DNA of 64,000 bases from an uncultured Oscillospiraceae bacterium (GCA_934623575.1 CAKTVL010000001.1:62001-126000); one strand, 5' to 3'; counted from the first letter of the stretch, positions 37,322-47,634 are shown. Made by a program: numbers and translations. The notes: a model not told the origin generated them from the sequence alone.

Positions 37322-38866
37322 ATGACAGCTGATGTTTTTATGACAGCGTTTACGGAACTGTTACGACCGTCCGTCTTTCTTTATCTGACCGCCGGCGTGC
37401 TTATCGGCACGATAATCGGCGCACTCCCCGGCCTTTCCGCAACAATGGGTGTCGCCCTTGTTACCCCCATTACGTTCTGGCTGGATAGAGTCGATGGCTT
37501 TGCCATGCTGATGGGCCTCTGGAATGCCGCGGTGTTTGCCGGCGGTATCACCGCGATTCTCATCAACACCCCCGGCACCCCCGCCTCCCTTACACAGTCG
37601 TGGGACGGCTATCCGCTGTACAAGCAGGGCAAAGGCGGTCTGGCGCTGGGCATAAACGTTATTTTCTCGTTTATCGGCGGCATGGTCAGCATCCTCTTGC
37701 TCATTCTCTTTGCCGAACCGATCGCCCGCTTTACCATCCACTTTGGCTCCGCTGAATACTGCATGATCGCTCTCTTCGGCATGAGCATGATGATCGCCGT
37801 CTCCGGCGGCGATGTCATAAAAGGTCTCGCTCTGGGCGCGTTGGGTCTGCTTCTGTCCACTGTGGGTCTTGACCCCATCGTAGGCACCAAGCGATTTACT
37901 TTCGGCAGCACAGCCCTTTCCGCCGGCATCGACTTTATCCCCATTATGATAGGCATCTTTGGCCTCTCCGAGGTCTTCTATCAGATATATACCTTTGACA
38001 AAAAGGCTGACGCGGAGGAACACGAGGCTCGCAAGGTCAACCTGTCTCTGGGGCGTGTCCTTCCCGCTTGGAAAGAAATGGGCAAGTGGACGCCCAAGTG
38101 CCTTGTTGCTGCGCTTGTCTCCACCATAGTCGGTGCCGTTCCCGCCGCGGGCGGCGACATTGCCTCCATCATTTGCTGGGGCAACGCCAAGCGCCTAAGC
38201 AAAAACGGCGATGAATACGGCAAGGGTTCCCTTGAGGGTCTGGCTATTTCGTCCACCGCGAATAACGGCGTTATTGGCGGCGCCATGACCACTATGCTCA
38301 CGTTGGGCATTCCCGGCGATTCCACCACCGCTGTGCTTCTCGGCTCGCTGATGATGTACGGACTTACGCCCGGCTGGCAGATGTTCAACGAGGCGGCGGA
38401 CTTCACCGCGCAAATCATGATCCTCATGGTGCTGGCAAACCTCGCTTTCCTTATCATCGGTCTCGCCACGGCCAAGAGCGTCGCCAGATTCCTGAACATG
38501 AAGTCCCAGACCGTGTGGGCAGCGGTGTCCGTGCTGTGCGTTGTGGGTTCCTACGCCATCAACAACCGCTTCCTTGATGTTGTCATCATGCTGGTCATGG
38601 CGATCATCGGCTTCTTCCTCAAGGTCTACCAGTTCCCCAACGGTCCGTTGGTACTGGGTCTGCTCCTTGGCTCAACAATGGAAAAGAATATGCGCCGCGC
38701 ACTTGTGGTATCCAGCGGCGAATGGAGCTACTTCGTCACCCAGCCCATCTCCTGCGTCCTGCTCATTCTGGTCATTGCCACCTTCTGCGTTCCCATCGTA
38801 AAGGGCATCATCGGCAAACGCAAGAAGGCAGCTGCCAATGATTCGATGGATGCGCCGCAGGAATAA
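37322..38866 (+). CDS. TctA-family large permease subunit
   Basis: A 514-residue membrane protein with about 11-12 helices. Signature segments: GTIIGALPGLSATMGVALVT, GGITAILINTPGTPAS (the conserved NTPGTP), a second pseudo-repeat GAVPAAGGDIASIICWGNAK, and LTLGIPGDSTTAVLLG. It forms the ion-coupled translocation path of a TTT-family transporter. ATG 37322 follows AGGAGG. With the preceding two genes the transporter is complete. Confidence 0.93.
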   Translation: MTADVFMTAFTELLRPSVFLYLTAGVLIGTIIGALPGLSATMGVALVTPITFWLDRVDGFAMLMGLWNAAVFAGGITAILINTPGTPASLTQSWDGYPLYKQGKGGLALGINVIFSFIGGMVSILLLILFAEPIARFTIHFGSAEYCMIALFGMSMMIAVSGGDVIKGLALGALGLLLSTVGLDPIVGTKRFTFGSTALSAGIDFIPIMIGIFGLSEVFYQIYTFDKKADAEEHEARKVNLSLGRVLPAWKEMGKWTPKCLVAALVSTIVGAVPAAGGDIASIICWGNAKRLSKNGDEYGKGSLEGLAISSTANNGVIGGAMTTMLTLGIPGDSTTAVLLGSLMMYGLTPGWQMFNEAADFTAQIMILMVLANLAFLIIGLATAKSVARFLNMKSQTVWAAVSVLCVVGSYAINNRFLDVVIMLVMAIIGFFLKVYQFPNGPLVLGLLLGSTMEKNMRRALVVSSGEWSYFVTQPISCVLLILVIATFCVPIVKGIIGKRKKAAANDSMDAPQE

Positions 38867-38920
38867 AATCACACACGAATATACGTTTTGTATCGGTGTC
38901 AGCCGATAGGAGGAGACATT

Positions 38921-39712
38921 GTGAAACACGCAGACAGAATTAGAAACAAAATCAAGAACGGCGAATTGTGCTTCGGCACACATTGCTCCACCACCGAGCC
39001 GTGGTACTATGAAATGTGCGGTCTTATGGGCTACGACTATGTTTGGATCGATAACGAGCATGCGGGTATGACCATGCCCATGGTACAAAATGCCATCGTC
39101 GCCACCAACGCCGGCAACTGCGCTGCCATCGTGCGCGTACAGGACCATGACATGAAGAGCGTCAAGCCCGTGCTGGAGGTCGGTCCTGACGGTATCATTT
39201 TCCCCATGGTCAACACGGCCGAGGAGGCGCGCAACATCGTCTCCATGTGCAAATATCCCCCCAGAGGCATCCGTGGCTTCGGTCCGCTGCGCGCCATCAA
39301 TTACAGCGACATGCCGCTGTCCGAGTATCTCGCTCAGGCGGACGACAGTATCCTCCTGCTCATGCAGTGCGAGACCAAGGAGGCTGTTGACAATCTTGAG
39401 GATATCCTCGCCGTGGACGGCGTTGACGCGATCATTGTAGGACCCATGGACCTCTCTGCCTCCATCGGGAAGATGGGGCAACTCACCGATCCGGAGGTCG
39501 TGGCACTTTTCAACACGATCATCGCCAAGTGCAAAAAGGCCGGAAAGCCCTTCGGCGTCTCCATCGGTGTGAACTATGACTTGGTTAAGTTCTGGGTGAA
39601 CAACGGGGCGTCCTTCGCATCCATGGGTACTCCCGCCGACTACTTCTACTGCATGGGCAAGGAAGTCATTTCCACCGTGCGCGGTTTCGAGAGGGAGCGT
39701 CTGAGCAAATAA
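38921..39712 (+). CDS. HpcH/HpaI-family class II aldolase
   Basis: A 263-residue TIM-barrel protein. Markers are CFGTHCSTTEPWYYEMCGLM, GYDYVWIDNEHAG (base His), VRVQDHDMKSVKPVLEVGPD, IIFPMVNTAEEARNIV with the metal Glu, and YPPRGIRGFGP. Related enzymes cleave 2-keto-3-deoxy-glucarate or -rhamnonate to pyruvate plus an aldehyde. The GTG at 38921 directly follows AGGAGGAGACATT and is preferred over an ATG-like start at 38888. Second pyruvate-forming aldolase of the island. Confidence 0.88.
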   Translation: MKHADRIRNKIKNGELCFGTHCSTTEPWYYEMCGLMGYDYVWIDNEHAGMTMPMVQNAIVATNAGNCAAIVRVQDHDMKSVKPVLEVGPDGIIFPMVNTAEEARNIVSMCKYPPRGIRGFGPLRAINYSDMPLSEYLAQADDSILLLMQCETKEAVDNLEDILAVDGVDAIIVGPMDLSASIGKMGQLTDPEVVALFNTIIAKCKKAGKPFGVSIGVNYDLVKFWVNNGASFASMGTPADYFYCMGKEVISTVRGFERERLSK

Positions 39713-39729
39713 CTTCACCCCCTATTCTC

Positions 39730-39764
39730 AAAGGTCACAGTGATATCGTGTCATTGTGACCTTT
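39730..39764. terminator. hairpin between the aldolase and YhcH genes
   Basis: AAAGGTCACA pairs with TGTGACCTTT across a 15-base loop with internal pairing. No T run follows, so it may be a processing or regulatory hairpin and not a full terminator. Confidence 0.45.
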
Positions 39765-39799
39765 GAGCCATATGGACAATAAATCAAAAGGAGCCTATT

Positions 39800-40252
39800 A
39801 TGATCTACGATCTCATTGAGAATATCCATATCTATTCCGCACTTACGACGGACTTTAAAAAAGCAATAGAGATAATCTGTACGGTCGATCTCAACGCCGC
39901 CGAGCCGGGCACATATCACATCAACGGCAGTGAGATGTACTATAATGTTATGGATTCGAGTCTTGTCGGGCGCGAGGACACACGCTGGGAATGCCATGAC
40001 AAGTATATTGATATTCAGTATGCTGTTTCCGGCTGCGGCGAACGCATCGACTATGCGCCGCGGGCCGATTTCACCGACTTTGTTATCGACCTGGAGCGCG
40101 ACATCGCCTTTTCCGGTCTTGACCCGGCTCACACTACGGTCGATCTCCGTGCCGGGAGCTTCGCCGTGTTCTTCCCGCAGGATGCGCACCGTCCTAACCA
40201 AGGATGTGGTACCTACCGCAAGGTCGTTTTTAAACTGCCCTCGAAGAAATGA
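39800..40252 (+). CDS. YhcH/YjgK/YiaL-family protein
   Basis: A 150-residue cupin-like protein. The family pattern is seen in NAAEPGTYHINGSEMYYNV, EDTRWECHDKYIDIQYAVSG, and SFAVFFPQDAHRPNQGCG with the conserved His. Members accompany sialic acid, xylose or sugar-acid catabolic genes and may act as sugar-anomer or lyase-type enzymes. It follows the aldolase and precedes the kinase pseudogene by 3 bases. Confidence 0.88.
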   Translation: MIYDLIENIHIYSALTTDFKKAIEIICTVDLNAAEPGTYHINGSEMYYNVMDSSLVGREDTRWECHDKYIDIQYAVSGCGERIDYAPRADFTDFVIDLERDIAFSGLDPAHTTVDLRAGSFAVFFPQDAHRPNQGCGTYRKVVFKLPSKK

Positions 40253-40255
40253 GCC

Positions 40256-41490
40256 ATGGCTGAACGGCATTTTCTCGGCATAGAACTGGGCTCGACCCGC
40301 ATAAAAGCCATCGAGATAGACGAAGGATTTTCCCTCGTATGTGAAGGCGGTTATACATGGAAGAGCGAGTATGTCGATAGAATATGGACATATTCCATCG
40401 ACGAGGTGTGGAAAGGTCTGAAAGCCGCCCTTGCACCGTTCCGCGGCAAAAACTTTGATGCGGTTGGCATTTCCGGCATGACGCACGGATACATTGCGCT
40501 TGACAGGGACTGAAATCTGCTGATACCGTTCCGTACATGGCAGAACACCATCACTGCGCAGGCGGCGGAGCAACTGACATCGGCTTTTGACTTCAATATT
40601 CCTCAGAGGTGGAGTATTGCTCATTTTTATCAGGCACCGCTTAACGGCGAGGAGCATACCGCTCGTGTCGCACATATTACGACGCTGGCAGGCTATGTGC
40701 ACCATATGCTCACAGGTGTGAATGCTGTTGGCATCGGCGAAGCGTCCGGTATGTTCCCTGTTGACAGCAGCACTATGGATTATGATGCCGTAATGGTGGA
40801 GAAATTCAATAATCTTGCTGCCGAAAAGGGCTTTCAACTCAATGTGCGTGATATTCTCCCCAATGTACTTTCTGCAGGAACGCCTGCCGGACAGCTTACA
40901 CCGCGTGGTACGGAACTGATTGATGGCATTCTTAACGCAGGAACGGCATTCGTCCCATGTGAGGGAGACGCCGGAACGGGTATGGTTGCCACAAACTCCA
41001 TCGCTCCTCGCACGGGCAACGTATCGGCTGGGACGTCCATTTTCTCTATGGTTGTACTGGAACGTCCGCTCCACCGGGTCTATGAAGAAATTGACATGGT
41101 TGTGACCCCCACAGGTCGTCCGGTAGCAATGGTCCACTGTAATAACTGCACCGGGGGATATAAATGCATGGGTCGGCGTGTTTGGTGAGATTTTAGAGGC
41201 CGTCGGGGCAGATATATCCACGGAAGACTTTTTACGTTGCTATACAAAAAAGCCTTGAGGGCGAATCAGACTGTGGCGGACAGACAGTTTTTAATTATCT
41301 TGTTGGGGAGAGTATTACACACATGGATGCGGGCTGCCCGCTGGTCATACGTTCTGCAGACAGCCGATTCACACTGGCAAACTTCATCCGGGCACAGCTT
41401 TACGCCGCCATGTCCACCCTCATGCTGGGTATGGGCATTCTGTCGAATGAGCACGTTGCCATTGACCGCAGCGTGTTCAGCGCACATTAA
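40256..41490 (+). pseudogene. FGGY-family carbohydrate kinase, decayed
   Basis: The start MAERHFLGIELGSTRIKAIE is a normal FGGY N-terminus. At 40511 a TGA interrupts [16 protein letters not shown], where Gly or similar is expected. The frame then continues through [20 protein letters not shown] and [15 protein letters not shown], but shifts near 41155 ([14 protein letters not shown]) and again near 41255 (YKKALEGESDCGGQ), ending LANFIRAQLYAAMSTLMLG and NEHVAIDRS. The usual C-terminal GHGG-type region is missing. The enzyme is not made; the substrate was probably a sugar or sugar acid of this pathway. Confidence 0.88.
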
Positions 41491-41941
41491 GGAGGTGTGC
41501 AATGACAGAGATTACACTTGCATTGCTTGCCGCTAACGCACTCCCCCGGAAACCCCGCAAAAAACGGAGGCAGCGCTGTTTCTTACGCTCCCTCCGTTCC
41601 GCGTTTTTTATGATCGCGTCGATAATTCTCTCAACGAGCCGCAGCTCGTTTTCGCTGAGAGAATTAAGCTGAATGTTGATCAGCTTCTTTGCGGCTTCAT
41701 CGGCACTCATGTTGGGATAAAAGTATTCGTCCACGGAAATGCCGAACATCGTCACCATTTGGTAAAAGGCATTTAGGCTCGGATGCTGGCCATCGTTTTC
41801 GTGATACACGACAGTATGGGTGTCCCGCCCGATGATGTCGGCCAGTTGTTCCTGTGTCATGCCTTTCTTTTCACGGGCTTTCTTGATTGCAAGTCCCATC
41901 GGACGAAAATCAAATTTGCGTTCACACTTTTCGTTCTTCAT
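41477..41941 (-). CDS. XRE-family regulator at the island's right border
   Basis: A 154-residue protein with an N-terminal Cro/XRE HTH (GLAIKKAREKKGMTQEQLAD, then IIGRDTHTVVYHENDGQHPS) and a helical Asn/Glu-rich tail. The last ~22 residues are read from the antisense of DNA that looks like the start of another gene (an AGGAGG-ATG at 41503 reading MTEITLALLAANAL), so both genes appear cut at a junction near 41540. ATG 41941 has a GGTGGTGATG leader. Confidence 0.75.
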   Translation of the reverse strand: MKNEKCERKFDFRPMGLAIKKAREKKGMTQEQLADIIGRDTHTVVYHENDGQHPSLNAFYQMVTMFGISVDEYFYPNMSADEAAKKLINIQLNSLSENELRLVERIIDAIIKNAERRERKKQRCLRFLRGFRGSALAASNASVISVIAHLLNVR

Positions 41942-42012
41942 GTCATCACCACCTGATGTAATTTTACATTGCAAAACAGGAGGCTTTCTACGCAGCCCTG
42001 CCGCCTTGTGAA

Positions 42013-42342
42013 ATGGAGATCCGTGAATTGGAGGGCGCAGACCTCGAAGCCGTTGCCACTGCTATAAGAACGGAAATGACACAAACATGGGAGACTGTCA
42101 CAGAGATCGAGAATGAGGATTTCCGGCTTAGCTTTCTTGCCTCTGGCGAAACGGCTTGGGATGCTCCGCAGGAAAACCATTATTTCTATCCGAACGGAGA
42201 ACGGCGGGTGTACCATATTACTATTCGTTACTATTCAGAAGCAGAAGAAGGACATGGATACCGGTTCCGTACCATGCTGGAGACATTTTCGGTAATTGAT
42301 CCTAATTCTATCATCCAGCCACAGGTTAATACGGTGACATGA
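42013..42342 (+). CDS. hypothetical protein, possibly a 5'-truncated fragment
   Basis: A 109-residue soluble acidic protein (EGADLEAVATAIRTEMTQTW, YFYPNGERRVYHITIRYYSE). The frame stays open upstream to 41962 and reads plausible protein (AKQEAFYAALPPCEMEIREL), suggesting that the true N-terminus was longer or lost at the junction with the XRE region. No ribosome site precedes 42013. No recognised domain; base composition is lower in G+C than the core genes. Confidence 0.45.
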   Translation: MEIRELEGADLEAVATAIRTEMTQTWETVTEIENEDFRLSFLASGETAWDAPQENHYFYPNGERRVYHITIRYYSEAEEGHGYRFRTMLETFSVIDPNSIIQPQVNTVT

Positions 42343-42535
42343 TCTACAGATGCGGAAAAGTAAGAAAGCCGCCGGACGCAATTTTGCCGCTCTTGTTCAC
42401 GCAGTCTTTACATCGACAGGAGCGGGGCCGGCATGGCAGGCGGCGCTCCCAGGTTTCCTCCTGTGCGCCTTTTCTCCGGGAGAAGTAGCCATATTCCGTC
42501 TCTACTCCTCCCCTTTTGCCTAAAATTAGCTTTCT

Positions 42536-42586
42536 TTTGTCGAAAGAAGTAGAAAAAATCCGGTAAAAAGTGCGTTTCGACGACAA
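42536..42586. promoter_or_regulatory. Spo0A boxes upstream of spo0A
   Basis: TTTGTCGAAA at 42536-42545 matches the 0A-box consensus, and TTTCGACGACAA (42575-42586) contains GTCGAAA on the minus strand. Both precede the spo0A promoter, supporting autoregulation. Confidence 0.7.
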
Positions 42587-42593
42587 TTTGCCC

Positions 42594-42622
42594 TTGCATT
42601 CGCTGTCTTTTTGTGCTATTTT
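42594..42622 (+). promoter_or_regulatory. probable sigma-A promoter of spo0A
   Basis: TTGCAT (42594-42599), 17 bases, TATTTT (42617-42622), 78 bases before the start. Between 42343 and this point I see no gene. Confidence 0.55.
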
Positions 42623-42699
42623 TTATAGCGGCAAAGCGATTCTTGGTGTGTTTTAGGAGGATTGCACGCCATAAAAATTATGTTAAGGGGTTAGGTAAG

Positions 42700-43440
42700 A
42701 TGGAGAAGAGAGTCACGGTCTGCATAGCGGATGCAGACGAATCGTACAGGTGCGAGCTGCGAAGTATGCTGGCGGAATGCGGCGACATCCACGTGATCGC
42801 CGATACCGGCAACGGAAAGGACGCCCTGGCGGTGGTGGAACAGCAGCGTCCGCAGGTGCTGCTGCTGGATATGCTGCTGCCCGGTCTGGACGGTCTGGGC
42901 CTGATGCGCCGGCTGCGCGGCCGGTGCGACACCCGCTGCCTGGTGCTGACGGAGTTCCGCACCGCCGACGTGGTGCGGGACGCCCGGGACGCCGGCGCCT
43001 GCGGCTTCCTGCTGAAGCCGGTGGACGGCTCGTCCCTGCTGGCGCATATCCGCCGGGCGGCGCTGCCTCCCAGCGAGGCGGCGCTGCCGCAGCTGGAGGC
43101 CATGGTCACCGCCATCATCCACGAGATCGGCGTTCCCGCCCACATCAAGGGCTATCAGTATCTGCGGGAGGGCATCATGCTGGCGGTGCGGAACATGGAC
43201 GTGATCAATGCCGTCACCAAGGTGCTGTATCCGGAGATCGCCAAGCGCTTCGACACCACGCCCAGCCGGGTGGAGCGGGCCATCCGCCACGCCATCGAGG
43301 TGGCCTGGGACCGGGGCGACCTGGAGACACTGCAAAAATACTTCGGCTACACGGTGAATTCCGCCAAGGGCAAGCCCACCAACAGCGAATTCATCGCCAT
43401 GATCGCCGACCGCTTGCAGCTGGAGCTGCGGGAAATGTGA
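42700..43440 (+). CDS. spo0A: sporulation master regulator Spo0A
   Basis: A 246-residue response regulator. The receiver (1-120) has acidic pocket residues in VCIADADES, phospho-Asp in [13 protein letters not shown], and Lys in FLLKPVDG. The C-terminal DNA-binding domain is unmistakable Spo0[21 protein letters not shown], the recognition region [19 protein letters not shown], and [20 protein letters not shown]. It commits cells to endospore formation in Bacilli and Clostridia. ATG 42700 follows AAGGGG. Monocistronic with a terminator. Confidence 0.97.
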   Translation: MEKRVTVCIADADESYRCELRSMLAECGDIHVIADTGNGKDALAVVEQQRPQVLLLDMLLPGLDGLGLMRRLRGRCDTRCLVLTEFRTADVVRDARDAGACGFLLKPVDGSSLLAHIRRAALPPSEAALPQLEAMVTAIIHEIGVPAHIKGYQYLREGIMLAVRNMDVINAVTKVLYPEIAKRFDTTPSRVERAIRHAIEVAWDRGDLETLQKYFGYTVNSAKGKPTNSEFIAMIADRLQLELREM

Positions 43441-43448
43441 GAGAGACG

Positions 43449-43482
43449 GCGGGCGCCCGAGGGGGCGCCCGCTTCCTTTTTT
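43449..43482 (+). terminator. terminator of spo0A
   Basis: GCGGGCGCCC-GAGG-GGGCGCCCGC stem followed by TTCCTTTTTT. Confidence 0.85.
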
Positions 43483-43509
43483 ATCGGGGCGGAGCGGGAA
43501 AAGTCGGCC

Positions 43510-43538
43510 TTGTCAAACGCTTTCGCTTGGTTTATAAT
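43510..43538 (+). promoter_or_regulatory. sigma-A promoter of asnS
   Basis: TTGTCA (43510-43515), 17 bases, TATAAT (43533-43538). Confidence 0.8.
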
Positions 43539-43583
43539 GGTATCCACTGACTGCAAAAACACACAGGAAAAGGTGAGAATGAT

Positions 43584-44978
<1,395 letters not shown>

Positions 44979-44983
44979 TAAAA

Positions 44984-45027
44984 GAAAAGAGACACCCCTC
45001 AGACCTCCGTCTGAGGGGTGTCGTTTT
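44984..45027. terminator. bidirectional terminator between asnS and a surface protein gene
   Basis: GACACCCCTCAGAC-CTCC-GTCTGAGGGGTGTC, a perfect 14-bp stem with T4 on the right and an A-rich left flank. Confidence 0.85.
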
Positions 45028-45033
45028 GCTGTA

Positions 45034-46254
45034 TCACAGGGCGTCGCCAGCCGTCTTTTCCCGCTTTTTCACGACAGACACGGCGATGATGCCGCCCAGT
45101 ATCAGCACCGCCACAGCGCCGCCGCCCAGAAGGTACACCATGCGGCTGTCCGGGCCGCCGGTGCGGCTGATGACATAGATGCCGGAGCGGTCGAAGGGCA
45201 ACTCCACGCTGTCCGCGTTTCCGGCAAAGCTGCCCAGCGCCGTCACGTCATAGGCGCCCGTCTCCCCGGGGCATAGCCGGTAGATGTCCAGCGTCTCGCC
45301 CTCCGCCTGCAGGGAGGAGGGGATGGTCAGTGTGACGGGGACGGGCGTCTCCAGCGGCGCAAGCGTGCCGCCGTTCACCAGATCCTGCGCCCGGATGCTG
45401 TACACGGCGATGGTGCGGCCTTTGTGGCCCTGCGCCTGTTGGCAGGCGTCCATGGCGCCCTTCTGCTCGTCGTCCAGCGTGGCGGACCGCACGGAGAGGG
45501 CCACACTGCCCGCCTCCAGCCCCGCCGCCGCGATGATGTCGTCATACGGCGGCAGTGTGACGCCCACGCTCTCGGAGGTGGCCGGCGTCGGGCCTTCGTA
45601 GGGTATCTGCGAGCCGCTGTACGTGGGCTGGGTGGCCTGGCCGCCCAGCACCACCGCCGCCAGCGTCGTGCCGTCGCCCTTCCAGGCGAAGTAGCGCTGG
45701 GAGTCGGCGAAGGAGGACACGTCAAGGTCGTACTCGGCAACGCCCAGCCGCAGGTTGCCGGTCAGATATACGGAGCAGCCGTCGGAATGCTCCGCAGGGA
45801 AGTCCAGCTCGCCGATGTCTCCGTAGACCGTCAGGGTGGTGACGGCGGCCATGCCGGGGTCGCTGTAATAGGGGATGCCCGCGCGCTCCACGTTTCCGTA
45901 GACCGTCAGGTCGGCGTTCAGCACCAGGAGATTACTGAAATCGCCCATCAGCTCCACGGGATAGATGGCGTTGATGATCTGCACCTCCGCGCCGCTGGGC
46001 GGCGCGTCCACATACTGCGCTTCGCCCTCTATCTCGTGCCACGCACCGTTTTCGTCGTGGTAGCCGCCGCCCACGCGCCATTTACCTGTGATCCGGCCGG
46101 TGTCCGGGTCGTAGAAGTCTTCGCCGGTGTTCTGGTCGTACTCCATGTACTCGTAGTAAACGGCCATACCCTGCCCCTCCGCGGCCTGCGCGGTCGCGGG
46201 CAGGATGGACAACACCAGCGCCAGTGTGAGCCATAATGTCAATGCTTTCTTCAT
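45034..46254 (-). CDS. secreted, membrane-anchored surface protein (paralogue 1)
   Basis: A 406-residue protein with signal peptide (MKKALTLWLTLALVL, cleavage near AQA-A), a large extracellular part with beta-rich YGD-containing repeats (LTVYGNVERAG, LTVYGDIGEL, YLTGNLRLG), and a C-terminal membrane helix GGGAVAVLILGGIIAVSVV followed by basic KKREK. No LPXTG motif. The stop-transfer end would anchor it to the cytoplasmic membrane. The start overlaps the stop of the upstream paralogue by 4 bases. Unknown family; the 'floating' YGD strands suggest a repetitive beta fold. Confidence 0.8.
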   Translation of the reverse strand: MKKALTLWLTLALVLSILPATAQAAEGQGMAVYYEYMEYDQNTGEDFYDPDTGRITGKWRVGGGYHDENGAWHEIEGEAQYVDAPPSGAEVQIINAIYPVELMGDFSNLLVLNADLTVYGNVERAGIPYYSDPGMAAVTTLTVYGDIGELDFPAEHSDGCSVYLTGNLRLGVAEYDLDVSSFADSQRYFAWKGDGTTLAAVVLGGQATQPTYSGSQIPYEGPTPATSESVGVTLPPYDDIIAAAGLEAGSVALSVRSATLDDEQKGAMDACQQAQGHKGRTIAVYSIRAQDLVNGGTLAPLETPVPVTLTIPSSLQAEGETLDIYRLCPGETGAYDVTALGSFAGNADSVELPFDRSGIYVISRTGGPDSRMVYLLGGGAVAVLILGGIIAVSVVKKREKTAGDAL

Positions 46255-47399
46255 ACGTGATCCTCCGCTTTTTCGCCAGCCGCCTTTTCCCGCTTTTTCA
46301 CGACAGACACGGCGATGATGCCGCCCAGTATCAGCACCGCCACAGCGCCGCCGCCGATATACAGCAGCCGGGAGTGATCCGGCACGCCGGTGCGCACCAG
46401 CGCAATGATGGCGGGCTGATCGGCGTCAAAGGCGATAAGGTTGGCTGTCCCATCTGCCTGGGCCAGTGCCGCGGCGGTCAGTGTGCCGTCATCACTGCGG
46501 CAGAATTGCACCAGCACCAGCGAGGTGTCCCGTTTCCGCTCTTTTGGCGGAATGGCGACGCGGAGCGTTACCGGCTCGTCCAGCGTTGCAGCAGCAGTGC
46601 CGTCCTCACGGGTCATCGACAGGGAAAACGCGGCAGCCACAGCGCAGCCCTGATCAAAGCCGGCCTGCTTCAGCGCCGACAGCTCTTCATCGGTCAGCTC
46701 GGCCGCCTGCTGTGAAACGGTGACAGGGCTGCCCTGTGATGCGGCAGCGGCCTCACCCTGCACCGGCGGGATCAGGCCGATCCGCTTTGCTCTCGCGCCG
46801 CCCTTCGGCGGTTCAGGGTCGTTGCCGTCCGACAGCGGCGGCAGGATGCTGCCCTTGTCCATCAGCGTGGCCATGGCGACGCCGTCGCCATACCAGGAAA
46901 AGGATTTAAACGGGCCTTCCTCGCCATATTTCAAATAGACCACGCCAATATCACCGGTGGTGCGCAGGGACATCTCTCCCAGCTTCAGGGGGCTCATGGT
47001 GATCTTCTCAATATCGCCGTAGACCGTGATGTCAGGGCTTTTCCAATCGGCCTCGAAGCCATCAAACAGTGTCAGCCACTCAATATCCCCCAAAAAGGTC
47101 ACCGTTCCGCCGATGAGGTATACGTTAGAAAAATTTCCCTCCACCGTCAGCGGGACAGGAGGGTTTGTGATCCACAATTCCGCGCCATCCGGCGGCGTGT
47201 CCAAAATCCTTCCTGTTTCACCGTTATCGATAACGCCGGTGTCCGTCCATGTCTCCGACTGCTCCGCCCAAACGTAGCCCTCGTCCGTATAGCGGCTGGC
47301 GTACCAGTATTTAATGCGCCCCTCCGCCGCCTCTGCGGCTGCCGGCAGCATGACTATCAGCAACAGCAGCGCCGTCAGTGATCCCAATGCTTTTTTCAT
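46251..47399 (-). CDS. secreted, membrane-anchored surface protein (paralogue 2)
   Basis: A 382-residue paralogue of the protein encoded at 45034-46254. It has signal peptide MKKALGSLTALLLLIV ending AEA-A, extracellular strands (VEGNFSNVYLIGG, DITVYGDIEKI, RTTGDIGVVYL), a Pro/Gly linker, a folded domain around 245-345, and the same membrane anchor GGGAVAVLILGGIIAVSVV plus KKREKAAG. The two genes are almost identical over about 80 bases at their 3' ends while the ectodomains have diverged strongly. Promoter TTGACA-17-TACGCT lies 31 bases upstream. Confidence 0.8.
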   Translation of the reverse strand: MKKALGSLTALLLLIVMLPAAAEAAEGRIKYWYASRYTDEGYVWAEQSETWTDTGVIDNGETGRILDTPPDGAELWITNPPVPLTVEGNFSNVYLIGGTVTFLGDIEWLTLFDGFEADWKSPDITVYGDIEKITMSPLKLGEMSLRTTGDIGVVYLKYGEEGPFKSFSWYGDGVAMATLMDKGSILPPLSDGNDPEPPKGGARAKRIGLIPPVQGEAAAASQGSPVTVSQQAAELTDEELSALKQAGFDQGCAVAAAFSLSMTREDGTAAATLDEPVTLRVAIPPKERKRDTSLVLVQFCRSDDGTLTAAALAQADGTANLIAFDADQPAIIALVRTGVPDHSRLLYIGGGAVAVLILGGIIAVSVVKKREKAAGEKAEDHV

Positions 47400-47429
47400 A
47401 GTGCTCCTCCCCGTATATGTTCTATCAAC

Positions 47430-47458
47430 AGCGTATTACATTATGGGCGGATTGTCAA
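47430..47458 (-). promoter_or_regulatory. promoter of the surface-protein pair
   Basis: Minus strand: TTGACA (47458-47453), 17 bases, TACGCT (47435-47430). Confidence 0.6.
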
Positions 47459-47504
47459 TTCTTTTCACAACATTGCCTTGAAACGAAAAAAATGAAATAA
47501 AGGG

Positions 47505-47533
47505 TAGCATTTTTTTCGCATGACTGGTATACT
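47505..47533 (+). promoter_or_regulatory. candidate promoter of the acyltransferase/ligase pair
   Basis: TAGCAT (47505-47510), 17 bases, TATACT (47528-47533); weak -35, in an AT-rich region about 100 bases before the first gene. Confidence 0.4.
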
Positions 47534-47634
47534 ATACAATCGAAAGCATATCACGGTGTGCTTTTAATGTAATATTGCATATTAGATACGCTTGTAAAAT
47601 ACCAGCAAAATTATTAGATACATAGGAGAATCGC

